NCBI GenBank assembly: GCA_945876155.1
Contig: CAMCMW010000032.1
Location: 1 to 10,319, forward strand
Origin: an uncultured Ruminococcus sp.
GTDB lineage: Bacteria > Bacillota > Clostridia > Oscillospirales > Ruminococcaceae
Length of the DNA stretch: 10,319 nt
Reading direction: 5' to 3'
Below, one piece after another: positions 1-8,164 of the stretch. Position 1 is the first letter of the stretch; each line of letters begins with the position of its first letter. The position numbers were made by a program, and so were the translations under genes. The notes under the pieces are model-generated. The model did not search any database, was not told the origin of the DNA, and worked only from the letters and a program-made list of their open reading frames with translations.

Positions 1-2
1 AC

Positions 3-3000
3 CGTACTGTTGAAGATCTGACATATTCTATCCCAGACCTTACAAATGAAACAGCTGAACAGCTAATAAGTACCTTTGACAATGCAATAATGGCAGACTG
101 GCAAGGCGATTCTATTAAAAAAATAAGGATAAAGAAAGCCCTTTATGACATTCTCGATGATGATGATAAGACTGAAAAGGCTTTTAATTCAATTGCTAAT
201 ATGAAGTATAACTATAAAGTGCCGCAGCCTGAACCAGCAGTTGATGTTACTGCACAGAAACTTGATAAAGCAAAATATCTTATCAACAGCTTTTGCGAAG
301 CAGAGTATGATGGTAAAGCAGATTTTAGTGACCTGCACAATATCAATATTGCGTATACCACACTGACTGATGATGAGTTGCCCATTCAAGTGTCGGCTGA
401 CCTTATCGACTTTAAGATTACTTATGAATTTGACAGCGAGATTTTCAATGTCGAACAGTATAAAAGTATTGACGATATGATTGAAAATGCACTATCATCA
501 CTTGACTTCAATGAACTTATTTCTGTTCCTTATAGCGTACTTGACAGACATATAGACAAAGAGGAACAAACAGTTGACCTTATGAGTGCAGAACAGACTG
601 ATGAAAAAATTGTTGCTGCTCTCGATAGTGAACCAGAACATCATGTTTTCAATAAAGGCAATAACTTCACAATCACGGATAATCTCATAGTGAGTGGCGC
701 AAAAGCAAAATTCAGAGCCAATATTGCAGCTATTGAAACTCTTAAATCCATTGAAGCTGAAAAACGCAGCGCAACTCCTGAAGAACAGGCAACTATGTCC
801 CACTATTCCGGATGGGGAGGACTTTCGTCAGCTTTTGATGAAAGCAAAACTGAATGGGCAGATGAGTATGAACAGCTGAAGGAACTGCTTACTGATGAGG
901 AATATGAATCAGCAAGAGCATCAGTTCTGGATTCTTTCTATACACCAACTTTTATTATAGATTCTGTTTATACAGCTCTGAACAATATGGGATTTGAGGG
1001 CGGAAATATACTTGAGCCATCACTTGGAATAGGTAATTTTCTCGGAAAAATGCCGGAGGATATGTACGATAAATCCAGTATTTACGGCACAGAACTTGAC
1101 AGCATTTCTGGTCGTATTGCAAAGCAGCTTTATCCCAATGCAGATATCACGGTAACCGGGTTCGAGAAAAAGGATTTTCCTGATAATTTCTTCGATATAG
1201 CTGTTGGCAATGTTCCTTTCGGAAGTTCAAAAATACCTGACAGAAGATATGATAAGTATAATTTTGCAGTGCATGATTATTTCTTTGCAAAAACGCTTGA
1301 TAAGGTTCGCCCCGGCGGTATTGTTGCATTTGTTACGTCAAAAGGTACTCTTGATAAGGCAAATCCGGCTGTAAGAAAATACATTTCCCAGAGAGCAGAA
1401 CTGCTGGGAGCAATCAGACTTCCTAATACTGCTTTTAAGTCTTATGCCGGCACAGAGGTTACTTCAGATATAATCTTTTTGCAGAAACTTGAAAGAATGA
1501 TTGACATTACACCTGAATGGGTATACACAGGAACAGATTCAAAAGGTTTTTCCTGCAATCAGTATTTCATAGATAATCCTGATATGATTTTAGGTGAAAC
1601 TGTTGAGGGTAACAAGCTTTACGGAAAAGGTACTATGGTAATTCCGTTTGAAAATTCTGATTTAAAGGAACAACTGCAAAATGCCATATTAAAGATAAAT
1701 GGAGAATACAGAAAGGAAAAGGCTGTAATTGCTGGTATCAAGAATGCAGACGAAAAAGCTGTTTCTGTCCCTGAAGTACTTCCGGCTGACCCGGATGTCA
1801 AGAATTTTACATACACAGAAATTGACGGTAAAATATTTTATCGTGAAAACTCTGTAATGACTGAAATAAAATTTAAGGGAAGAAAGCTTGAACGTATAAA
1901 GGGTATGGCTGCAATAAATAAATGTGTAAGAGAACTGCTTGATATGCAGATTGCCGGATATACTGATGAGACAATAAAAGAAAAGCAGTCTGAGCTGAAC
2001 AGCCTGCATGATTCATATATAAAAAAGTATGGTCTGCTTAATTCGCAGATAAACAAAAGCACATTCAAGGAGGACGTTTCACTTCCTCTGCTCCTGTCCC
2101 TTGAAAAGGTCAAGGACGGAAAACTTGTGAAAAAAGCTGACATATTTACAAAGAGGACAATCAGACCGCCTGTTAAGATTACTCACGTCGATACAGCGGT
2201 AGAGGCACTTGCAGTATCAATTTCAGAAAAAGCCTGTGTTGACCTTGGATTTATGGGTTCGCTTATGGGCGGTTCTGAAAAAATTGAACAAATTAAATCA
2301 GACCTGAAGGGCGTTATATACAAAAATCCTGAAAAGGGTGATGATGAACTGTCCGGATGGGAAACTGCTGACGAGTACCTGTCAGGCAATATTCGTGAAA
2401 AGCTTGCTGCAGCAAAGAAAGCTGCTGAAAATAATTCTGTTTATGCAGAAAATGTTCAGGCTCTTGAATCTGTTATGCCGGAGCGTATCGAGGCAGGAGA
2501 AATTAATGTTAAGCTTGGAGCGCCGTGGATTGATGAGAAGTTTGTGGCACAGTTTATATATGAAATACTTGAAACGCCTAAACGTATGCAGTCTTCGCCG
2601 TTTAATACAGCCTGTATTGATGTTCAGCATTCTGTTAAGACAGCTTCATGGGTAATCACAAACAAAAGCTTTGACAGCCGCAATGTAAAAGCAAACGTCA
2701 CATATGGTACAAAGCGGATAACCGGATATGAAATTATTGAAGACTCTCTAAATCAGCGTGACAGCACAGTTAATGACCGTGTTGAAGATGAGGACGGAAA
2801 GGTACATTACGTTCTTAATCATAACGAAACAGTACTTGCACGTCAGAAACAGGAGGCAATTAATCTGGCATTCCGTGAATGGATATTTAAAGATCCGGAA
2901 CGACGTGAGTATCTGGTAGAAAAATACAATGTACTGTACAACAGCATACGTCCGAGAGAATATGATGGCTCTCATCTGACATTTGTAGGTATGAATCCGG

Positions 3001-5549
3001 AAAAGGAACTCAGACCGCATCAGAAAAACGCAGTTGCACACGCTCTTTACGGCGGTAATACGCTGTTTGCACATGAAGTGGGGGCGGGTAAGACCTATGA
3101 AATGATAGCAACGGCAATGGAGGGAAAACGTCTCGGACTTTGCAGTAAATCACTGATTGCAGTACCGAATCATCTGACGGAGCAGTTTGCAAATGATTTC
3201 ATGGAACTTTACCCGAACGCAAATCTTCTTGTAGCCGGGGAAAAGGATTTCAAAAAGGAAAACCGTCAGAAACTGTGTGCTAAAATTGCAACAGGTGATT
3301 TTGATGCTGTAATTATAGGACATTCTCAGCTTATAAAGATTGGTGTTTCTCCGGAACGTGAACAGGAATTTATTAAACAGCAGATTGAGGAGGTTACGGC
3401 TGATATTGCCGAAATTAAGGCTCAGAATGGCGAACATTTCACAATAAAGGAAATGGAAAAGACTAAAAAGGACATGGAGGCACGTCTTAAAAAGCTTAAT
3501 GACCGTACTGTCAAGGATGATGTAATAACCTTCGAGCAGTTAGGTGTGGACAAGCTGTTTGTTGATGAAGCGGATATGTTTAAAAATCTGGGACTGTCCA
3601 CAAAAATGCGCAATATCAGCGGAGTATCTGCTAATACCAAAGTACAGAAAACTCAGGACTTGTATATGAAATGTCAGTATCTTGACGAATTGACAGGCGG
3701 TAAGGGAATTGTCTTTGCAACCGGAACTCCGGTGTCGAACAGCGTATCAGAAATATTTACAATGCAGAGATATTTACAGGCTGACTTGCTCAGAAAAAAT
3801 CGTCTTACACATTTTGATGCATGGGCTGCAAGCTTTGCTGAAAAAGTTACCAAGCTTGAGTTTGCACCTGAAGGAACAGGTTTCAGGCAGAAAACAAGAC
3901 TTGCAAAGTTTTATAATCTGCCGGAGCTTATGACTATGTTCAAAGAGTGTGCTGATATTAAAACCGCTGCCGACCTTGACCTTCCAACGCCTGAATGTGA
4001 GATACATAATATTTCTGTAAAGCCGACCGAAACTCAGAAGGGACTTGTTAAGTCACTTGGCGAACGTGCGGAGAGAATACATAATAAGGCTGTTACCCCC
4101 GATGTTGATAATATGCTTAAGGTGACAACGGACGGTAGAAAAATAGGTCTTGACCAGCGTCTTATAAATCCATTGCTGCCCGATGAACCGGGTACAAAGG
4201 TTAATGCCTGTATCGAGAACGTATTCAGAATCTGGAACGAAACATCTGAAAACAGAAGTACTCAGCTTATTTTCTGCGATTACGGTGTACCGTCTGTACA
4301 AAAGAAGAAAAAGGATAAGGACGGTAATATTATTACGGAAAATGAGGAAGATTTCTCAAAATTCAATGTGTATGACGATATCAGAAGTAAGCTTATTGCA
4401 AGGGGAGTTCCTGAAACTGAAATTGCATTTATCCATTCTGCTAAAACAAAAGAGGCGAAGGAAAAGCTTTTTGAAAAGGTGAGAAATGGAGATGTTCGTA
4501 TACTGATAGGCTCTACATCAAAAATGGGTGCCGGAACTAATGTACAGAATCGTCTGGTGGCATCTCATGACCTTGACTGTCCGTGGAAACCAAGAGATAT
4601 GGAACAGCGCCGTGGACGTATGGTAAGGCAGGGAAATGAGAATAAAAAGGTACATCTGTACAGATATGTAACACAGGATACCTTTGACGCATATCTGTTC
4701 CAGACGCTTGAGAACAAGCAGAAATTTATTTCGCAGATTATGACTTCCAAAACCCCGGCAAGGAGCTGTGACGATATAGATGAATCAACTCTGAGTTATG
4801 CAGAGGTAAAAGCACTGTGCGTTGCAAATCCTCATATCAAGGAAAAGATGGAACTCGATATTGAAGTGTCCAAACTTCAAATGATGAAGTCTGCGTTTAT
4901 GAATACGCATTACAGACTTGAAGATGATGTTCTGAAGAGAATACCGGAAAAGATTGCTCAGGAATCTGAAAAGCTGAGATGTATGGAAACTGATGCAGAA
5001 GCTGCTGCAAATTATCCTGTCAGATATGATGAGGAAGGAAATGAAACTTTCAGTCCTATGACGGTAAATGGTATTGAGTATACCGAAAAGCAGCAAGCCG
5101 GTGATGCTCTTATTAAAGCAGCAGTGCAGTCAGCAGTTGGAAATAGCAACAAGGCAGTTCCAATAGGTGAATATAAAGGATTTAAGCTTGAGGCATTTGC
5201 TGACAGTTTTGATGGCAGTATAAAGCTTTTCATAAAAGGCAGCACAGGCTATTCTATAACTATGAGTGAAAGTGCAAGCGGAAACATTATCAGAATTGAT
5301 AATGCAATAGGTGCAATAAGCAAAAAGATAGAGGAATGCCGTGAAAGAATTTCCGAACTTAATATATCACTCGAAAATTCTAAAGCAGAACTTTCAAAGC
5401 CATTTCCGCAGGAAAAGGAACTTAAAGAAAAACTTGCACGTCAGACTGAACTTTCATATCTGTTAAATCTGGATAATGCTGAAAAGCAGCAGGAGCAGTC
5501 AAAGCAGAATGAATCTAACAAAAATCGTGAGAACGATATTGAAATTTAA
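3..5549 (+). CDS. Giant methyltransferase-SNF2 helicase fusion (polyvalent-type protein of a mobile element), 5' partial
   Basis: The frame is open from base 3, and the first ATG (base 90) has no ribosome site, so the true start lies left of the window. Residues below count from that ATG (1819 to the stop). Methyltransferase: a SHYSGWGGLS segment near 230, motif I EPSLGIGNF at 309-317 (S-adenosylmethionine binding) and motif IV GNVPFG at 373-378, a variant of the adenine-methylase NPPF. A conserved middle (about 698-820, with EYLSGNIREKL and LGAPWID) leads to the helicase: Walker A VGAGKT 997-1002, a literal DEAD box 1159-1162, ATGTP 1210-1214, GSTSKMGAGTN 1474-1484 and arginine finger QRRGRMVRQG 1506-1515. 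A charged helical insertion (about 1090-1145) separates Walker A from DEAD, and the C-terminus (about 1735-1800) looks coiled-coil. Such fusions are typical of Firmicute conjugative elements; DNA modification or remodelling, perhaps against host restriction, is inferred from the family. Confidence 0.9.
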   Translation, partial: RTVEDLTYSIPDLTNETAEQLISTFDNAIMADWQGDSIKKIRIKKALYDILDDDDKTEKAFNSIANMKYNYKVPQPEPAVDVTAQKLDKAKYLINSFCEAEYDGKADFSDLHNINIAYTTLTDDELPIQVSADLIDFKITYEFDSEIFNVEQYKSIDDMIENALSSLDFNELISVPYSVLDRHIDKEEQTVDLMSAEQTDEKIVAALDSEPEHHVFNKGNNFTITDNLIVSGAKAKFRANIAAIETLKSIEAEKRSATPEEQATMSHYSGWGGLSSAFDESKTEWADEYEQLKELLTDEEYESARASVLDSFYTPTFIIDSVYTALNNMGFEGGNILEPSLGIGNFLGKMPEDMYDKSSIYGTELDSISGRIAKQLYPNADITVTGFEKKDFPDNFFDIAVGNVPFGSSKIPDRRYDKYNFAVHDYFFAKTLDKVRPGGIVAFVTSKGTLDKANPAVRKYISQRAELLGAIRLPNTAFKSYAGTEVTSDIIFLQKLERMIDITPEWVYTGTDSKGFSCNQYFIDNPDMILGETVEGNKLYGKGTMVIPFENSDLKEQLQNAILKINGEYRKEKAVIAGIKNADEKAVSVPEVLPADPDVKNFTYTEIDGKIFYRENSVMTEIKFKGRKLERIKGMAAINKCVRELLDMQIAGYTDETIKEKQSELNSLHDSYIKKYGLLNSQINKSTFKEDVSLPLLLSLEKVKDGKLVKKADIFTKRTIRPPVKITHVDTAVEALAVSISEKACVDLGFMGSLMGGSEKIEQIKSDLKGVIYKNPEKGDDELSGWETADEYLSGNIREKLAAAKKAAENNSVYAENVQALESVMPERIEAGEINVKLGAPWIDEKFVAQFIYEILETPKRMQSSPFNTACIDVQHSVKTASWVITNKSFDSRNVKANVTYGTKRITGYEIIEDSLNQRDSTVNDRVEDEDGKVHYVLNHNETVLARQKQEAINLAFREWIFKDPERREYLVEKYNVLYNSIRPREYDGSHLTFVGMNPEKELRPHQKNAVAHALYGGNTLFAHEVGAGKTYEMIATAMEGKRLGLCSKSLIAVPNHLTEQFANDFMELYPNANLLVAGEKDFKKENRQKLCAKIATGDFDAVIIGHSQLIKIGVSPEREQEFIKQQIEEVTADIAEIKAQNGEHFTIKEMEKTKKDMEARLKKLNDRTVKDDVITFEQLGVDKLFVDEADMFKNLGLSTKMRNISGVSANTKVQKTQDLYMKCQYLDELTGGKGIVFATGTPVSNSVSEIFTMQRYLQADLLRKNRLTHFDAWAASFAEKVTKLEFAPEGTGFRQKTRLAKFYNLPELMTMFKECADIKTAADLDLPTPECEIHNISVKPTETQKGLVKSLGERAERIHNKAVTPDVDNMLKVTTDGRKIGLDQRLINPLLPDEPGTKVNACIENVFRIWNETSENRSTQLIFCDYGVPSVQKKKKDKDGNIITENEEDFSKFNVYDDIRSKLIARGVPETEIAFIHSAKTKEAKEKLFEKVRNGDVRILIGSTSKMGAGTNVQNRLVASHDLDCPWKPRDMEQRRGRMVRQGNENKKVHLYRYVTQDTFDAYLFQTLENKQKFISQIMTSKTPARSCDDIDESTLSYAEVKALCVANPHIKEKMELDIEVSKLQMMKSAFMNTHYRLEDDVLKRIPEKIAQESEKLRCMETDAEAAANYPVRYDEEGNETFSPMTVNGIEYTEKQQAGDALIKAAVQSAVGNSNKAVPIGEYKGFKLEAFADSFDGSIKLFIKGSTGYSITMSESASGNIIRIDNAIGAISKKIEECRERISELNISLENSKAELSKPFPQEKELKEKLARQTELSYLLNLDNAEKQQEQSKQNESNKNRENDIEI

Positions 5550-5557
5550 TAAGAAGG

Positions 5558-5596
5558 ACACCAGTTCGCCATTGGCGAATTGGTGTGGTTTTTGTT
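5558..5596 (+). terminator. Rho-independent terminator of the giant gene
   Basis: Nine bases after the stop codon, ACACCA (5558-5563) pairs with TGGTGT (5581-5586) and TTCGCC (5565-5570) pairs with GGCGAA (5574-5579), with a G-T wobble between them. This gives a stem of about 13 pairs closed by an ATT loop and followed by GGTTTTTGTTT. The upper stem is a copy of the dispersed 17-bp palindrome, so the repeat has been built into, or captured by, a terminator. Confidence 0.85.
5564..5580. repeat. Dispersed palindrome, copy 1 (within terminator)
   Basis: GTTCGCCATTGGCGAAT; the only departure from the consensus arms is the first base (G for A), which still allows a wobble pair. It lies 14 bases past the stop of the giant gene. 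It is one of five copies in the window, all between genes. Confidence 0.9.
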
Positions 5597-5615
5597 TCTG
5601 ATAGGAAATAAATTG

Positions 5616-5656
5616 AACCGCCTGCCGTTATATTCAATTACCTTAACCCCAATAAT
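5616..5656 (-). repeat. Orphan copy of the toxin promoter-leader sequence
   Basis: By hand alignment this stretch matches the 5' leader of the type I toxin (8452-8490) at 35 of 38 aligned positions, with one 3-base gap, and has the same minus orientation. No toxin reading frame follows it. On the minus strand it is preceded by a promoter-like TTGACT (5674-5679), a 16-base spacer and TATTAT (5652-5657). A transcript would therefore start near 5645 at the same AAGGTRATTG motif as the toxin RNA and run into the 3' end of the giant gene. It may be a decayed toxin locus or a solo small RNA. The similarity is clear; the activity is unproven. Confidence 0.7.
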
Positions 5657-5666
5657 AAGCTAATAA

Positions 5667-5699
5667 AAAAGGAAGTCAATCTGTGAATGACTTCCTTTT
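5667..5699 (-). terminator. Terminator of the minus-strand dockerin gene, symmetrical
   Basis: AAAAGGAAGTCA (5667-5678) and TGACTTCCTTTT (5688-5699) form a perfect 12-pair stem with a 9-base loop. It begins 8 bases beyond the stop of the dockerin gene. Read on the minus strand the stem is followed by a run of T (CCTTTTTTATTAG). On the plus strand it is followed by AAATTTATTT, so it may also back up the giant gene's terminator. Confidence 0.8.
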
Positions 5700-5707
5700 A
5701 AATTTAT

Positions 5708-6754
5708 TTACCACATAACATAAATATCATAATTATCATGTCCGAGATTATCCCACTTGATGGTGAAGTAGCCATATTCAATGACATCTTCATCAGTATC
5801 CCCATTCATCTTCCACTCACGAACAGCTGAACGTATTTGATACATTAAATCATCACCAATGTTTTCAGCTGTGGTTTCGTAGAACAATGGCTGCCAGCCC
5901 ATCTGAGATACATAATAATTCAAGTCGGATATAAAAGTTGAAGGAGCATTCCATGAAAAGCCGTTCCATTCGTCCACGCTGTCATCAAAAGTAATATGCT
6001 CTTTAGGAATTCCATAAACTCCAGCCTGATAGATAATACAGTCGTTAGCATACTTCTTTATGCCTGCCATTGTGCTTGTATCATAATTCTTTACATCGGG
6101 TTTCTTTGGCTTTGGCTTTGGCTTGGTTACAGGGTTAGTCAACTCAGGTATAGTAGGTGGGTTAAGTTCCATGTTAAGCTTTGCACTCCATACTGCATCG
6201 TACAAATCTATAATATTATTATTGTCAGATGTATTCATCATGAAATCTTCAAATGAATTTCCTACTTCACAGTTGCCGTACATGATTTTTTTAGATATTT
6301 CAATTATATCGTAAAGATTTACTTTAAAATCCAAATTGGAGTCACCATGAAATCCGATTTTGACATCTGTACTGAAGGTTGAATAGTACGCAACGTTTTC
6401 GTCATTTTCGTTTTTGGTAAAGTACTGAACATTGTATTCGATATTGTAATCGAAGGTTTCGCCGTCATAAATTTCGGGGGTTTCATTAAATGTTACCTCA
6501 GTCTGGTCTGTGACGTCAATACCATTGTATGTTACTACAATGCCAGTTGAATCAAAAGAACTGCTGTCCGAAAAGTAGAATTTCTTCATCTGTGAATCAT
6601 CAGCACACAGTCCTGAATTGTCTTTTGTTTCTGCGGTAGTCTGAATTGTTTCATCAGACTGCTCTGTTGTAGTTTCTTCAGCTGAAACAGCTGTAAATGC
6701 TGCACAAGCAATTGTAATTATTGCTGTGATAATAAATAAACTTCTCTTTTTCAT
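5708..6754 (-). CDS. Secreted dockerin type I protein with unknown C-terminal domain
   Basis: 348 residues. The start is the ATG at 6754 (MKKRSLF), preceded by GGAGGT seven bases away; an in-frame ATG at 6775 lacks that spacing. Residues 1-25 form a classic signal peptide (MKKR, hydrophobic stretch, cleavage after VSA). Residues 26-60 are Thr/Glu-rich and 60-135 look beta-rich. About 136-195 form a type I dockerin: loop one GDSNLDFKVNLYD fits the calcium pattern D-x-N-x-D...D, and loop two SDNNNIIDLYD is degenerate at its first position. A proline/lysine linker with KPKPKPKK (about 199-220) leads to an unrecognised, aromatic-rich C-terminal domain (223-348) with no catalytic motif I can name. 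Dockerins bind cohesins on scaffoldins or the cell surface. This is the last gene before a terminator, 44 bases after its neighbour. The dockerin call is strong; the role is unknown. Confidence 0.85.
   Translation of the reverse strand: MKKRSLFIITAIITIACAAFTAVSAEETTTEQSDETIQTTAETKDNSGLCADDSQMKKFYFSDSSSFDSTGIVVTYNGIDVTDQTEVTFNETPEIYDGETFDYNIEYNVQYFTKNENDENVAYYSTFSTDVKIGFHGDSNLDFKVNLYDIIEISKKIMYGNCEVGNSFEDFMMNTSDNNNIIDLYDAVWSAKLNMELNPPTIPELTNPVTKPKPKPKKPDVKNYDTSTMAGIKKYANDCIIYQAGVYGIPKEHITFDDSVDEWNGFSWNAPSTFISDLNYYVSQMGWQPLFYETTAENIGDDLMYQIRSAVREWKMNGDTDEDVIEYGYFTIKWDNLGHDNYDIYVMW
6105..6122. repeat. Hexamer tandem repeat in the dockerin protein's linker
   Basis: Three head-to-tail TTTGGC units, followed by TTGG, encode the alternating Lys-Pro of the linker on the minus strand. 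In-frame slippage here would lengthen or shorten the linker by two residues at a time without breaking the protein. Confidence 0.7.
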
Positions 6755-6798
6755 ACCATTTACCTCCATGAACATTGTACCGTATTTTGGACAACCCG

Positions 6799-7227
6799 TT
6801 AATTAATGTCAGCGTATTTACCGGAATAAATTGTTTCTGCAACTTTTTTAATGTAGTGGTCACAATTGAATTCCATTTCTTCGTAAATATACTCGCTGCA
6901 ATGATTGACAGTATATTTGATACATTCTTCCTTATTACCGTTCGGGTAATCCTCAATGTAATCTTCAATGATTGAGCCGATATAGCTGCTGTATTCTTCG
7001 TCAAACCGTTCAATAGCAGGTTCAGCATCACGGTTTTCCCACTTTTTGTCCACATACTGTTTCATCAGCTTTTCAGGCTCAGTTTCCTTGCCTTTCTCAT
7101 TAAGGCTTACCATATCTTCAATCATGATTGAAAGATAGGCTTCAAGCGTTAAATCAAGCTCATACGCCTGTTCCTTTAAAACCTCAAGCTTAAAATCGTC
7201 AAATTCTAATAACATATCAAGTGTCAT
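6799..7227 (-). CDS. Small acidic protein of unknown function
   Basis: 142 residues starting at the ATG at 7227 (MTLDMLLEF). It is preceded by AAGGAGG eight bases upstream, which rules out an in-frame extension to 7296 that would run through the palindrome and the end of the neighbour. I do not recognise the family. By hand count it has about 36 Asp/Glu against 15 Lys/Arg, so it is strongly negative, and predicted mostly helical with no membrane segment or signal peptide. The opening (LTLEAYLSIMIEDMV, about 26-40) faintly recalls the helices of ribbon-helix-helix DNA binders, but the overall charge suits a DNA-mimic or a protein-protein adaptor better. Three cysteines lie in the C-terminal half. 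It is third of the small-gene series, 61 bases after the single-pass membrane protein, with a palindrome copy between them. Any function is conjecture. Confidence 0.8.
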   Translation of the reverse strand: MTLDMLLEFDDFKLEVLKEQAYELDLTLEAYLSIMIEDMVSLNEKGKETEPEKLMKQYVDKKWENRDAEPAIERFDEEYSSYIGSIIEDYIEDYPNGNKEECIKYTVNHCSEYIYEEMEFNCDHYIKKVAETIYSGKYADIN

Positions 7228-7249
7228 AATTTTTTCCTCCTTAATTTTA

Positions 7250-7266
7250 ATTCGCCAATGGCGAAT
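7250..7266. repeat. Dispersed palindrome, copy 2
   Basis: ATTCGCCAATGGCGAAT, perfect 8-base arms around a single central base. It lies 22 bases after the stop of the 153-residue protein gene and 7 bases upstream of the AAGGAGG of the acidic protein gene (minus strand). There is no T-run, so it is not a terminator. Confidence 0.9.
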
Positions 7267-7288
7267 AATATTTTTATACATATAAAAA

Positions 7289-7750
7289 TTATTCAACTGT
7301 GTATTCTTCTATAATTTCAGAGTCGAAGTAATCACCTATATTATAAGTGAGATAAACATCACGCTCTACCTCAAAATCTTTGCTACTTACGATTATTTCA
7401 CCATTGAATTCATATTCAATCCCAATTGTGAGATAGTATCTTTTGGGTATATAAGTATCATTATCGTCTAATGCTATACCGTAGCATAGACTACCGCTTT
7501 CAGGATTATATAACATTCCTACACTACTTCCACCACTTATATATCCATCTTTAGCGTATTTATCAATGATTTCACCGGATGTGATATCATTTCTTATTTT
7601 GGCCATTTCAATGGCATCTTTTATGCCTAAAACGCTTTTACTAATTGAAAAAATAACAATTGTAGCTGCTGTTATCACAAAAATCACGATTACTGATACA
7701 AGAGCGATACCCATGATTTTATGGATTTTTTCTTCAGTGTTTGATTTCAT
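7289..7750 (-). CDS. Single-pass membrane protein with extracytoplasmic domain, unknown function
   Basis: 153 residues; the start ATG at 7750 has AAGGAGG nine bases upstream. Residues 1-11 are polar and charged (MKSNTEEKIHK). Residues about 13-36 form one long hydrophobic helix with no signal-peptidase site evident, so the protein is probably anchored with its N-terminus inside. The remaining 115 residues are polar and rich in beta-type sequence (for example RYYLTIGIEYEF and YLTYNIGDYFDSE) and would lie outside the membrane. I recognise no enzyme motif or named family. It sits between two other small genes with even spacing on the same strand, with palindrome copies on both flanks. A cell-surface or transfer-apparatus accessory is possible, but that rests on context alone. 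Confidence 0.82.
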   Translation of the reverse strand: MKSNTEEKIHKIMGIALVSVIVIFVITAATIVIFSISKSVLGIKDAIEMAKIRNDITSGEIIDKYAKDGYISGGSSVGMLYNPESGSLCYGIALDDNDTYIPKRYYLTIGIEYEFNGEIIVSSKDFEVERDVYLTYNIGDYFDSEIIEEYTVE

Positions 7751-7773
7751 TTTTAAATTCCTCCTTGAACTTA

Positions 7774-7790
7774 ATTCCCCATTGGCGAAT
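7774..7790. repeat. Dispersed palindrome, copy 3 (one arm mutated)
   Basis: ATTCCCCATTGGCGAAT: base 7778 is C where the other copies have G, breaking one pair of the inverted repeat. It starts 5 bases after the stop of the 116-residue protein gene and ends 7 bases before the AAGGAGG of the 153-residue protein gene (minus strand). Confidence 0.85.
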
Positions 7791-7795
7791 TATTT

Positions 7796-8146
7796 TTAAA
7801 ACAGTCTGAATGATGCGGCATCAAACAGAAAATATGAAATATCACTAACCTTATTAAATATAAACTGTATAAAATCAGGAACATACATTGCCAGAAGCAC
7901 AGCTCCGGACGTAATCAGAATTGAAATTAACGCTCCCATATTAAAGCCTATTGTGGCAAACATAGATACGGCAGCAAAGACAGCTGCTAATATTATAATC
8001 GTACCAATCAGCTTTAACAGTCCTGACAATAATCCGTTTACAGTAGTCAGTAAAAATAAAACAGCAAGAATTATTCCTCCTGTGATATATAACGCAAGCT
8101 TGGCAGAAAGCTTAAATGGCAGCAGTGATAATTTTAAAAGTAACAT
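7796..8146 (-). CDS. Small multi-pass membrane protein of a mobile element
   Basis: 116 residues, starting at the ATG at 8146 with GAGGAGG seven bases upstream. An amphipathic, leucine/lysine-rich N-terminus (MLLLKLSLLPFKLSAKL) is followed by about three hydrophobic helices at roughly 18-37, 40-63 and 68-92, and a short polar tail ending FRLF. Small membrane proteins opening with a similar LLLLPFKL-type stretch occur next to parA/parB genes in clostridial conjugative elements as I recall them, but I cannot name a function. It is the first of three closely spaced small genes on the minus strand downstream of the toxin locus. I see no convincing minus-strand promoter of its own between the toxin terminator and the SD, so expression may depend on read-through. 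Confidence 0.8.
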   Translation of the reverse strand: MLLLKLSLLPFKLSAKLALYITGGIILAVLFLLTTVNGLLSGLLKLIGTIIILAAVFAAVSMFATIGFNMGALISILITSGAVLLAMYVPDFIQFIFNKVSDISYFLFDAASFRLF

Positions 8147-8164
8147 AATTTTTCCTCCTCATTT

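Noticed and set aside
189..5245. Many open frames of 60-108 codons opposite or out of frame within the giant gene
   Set aside because: They lack good ribosome sites and recognisable content, and they overlap a frame with unbroken conserved motifs.
6700..6715. Lipoprotein signal around the cysteine in the dockerin protein's leader
   Set aside because: The residues before the cysteine (T-I-A) do not fit a lipobox, and a good ordinary cleavage site (VSA) follows.
6762..6796. Possible promoter TTAACG-17-TACAAT for the dockerin gene
   Set aside because: The -35 is poor and the implied transcript start falls on the ribosome site, leaving almost no leader.
7228..7296. Upstream extension of the acidic protein to 7296
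   Set aside because: It would translate through the palindrome and overlap the end of the 153-residue gene. The ATG at 7227 has an excellent SD.
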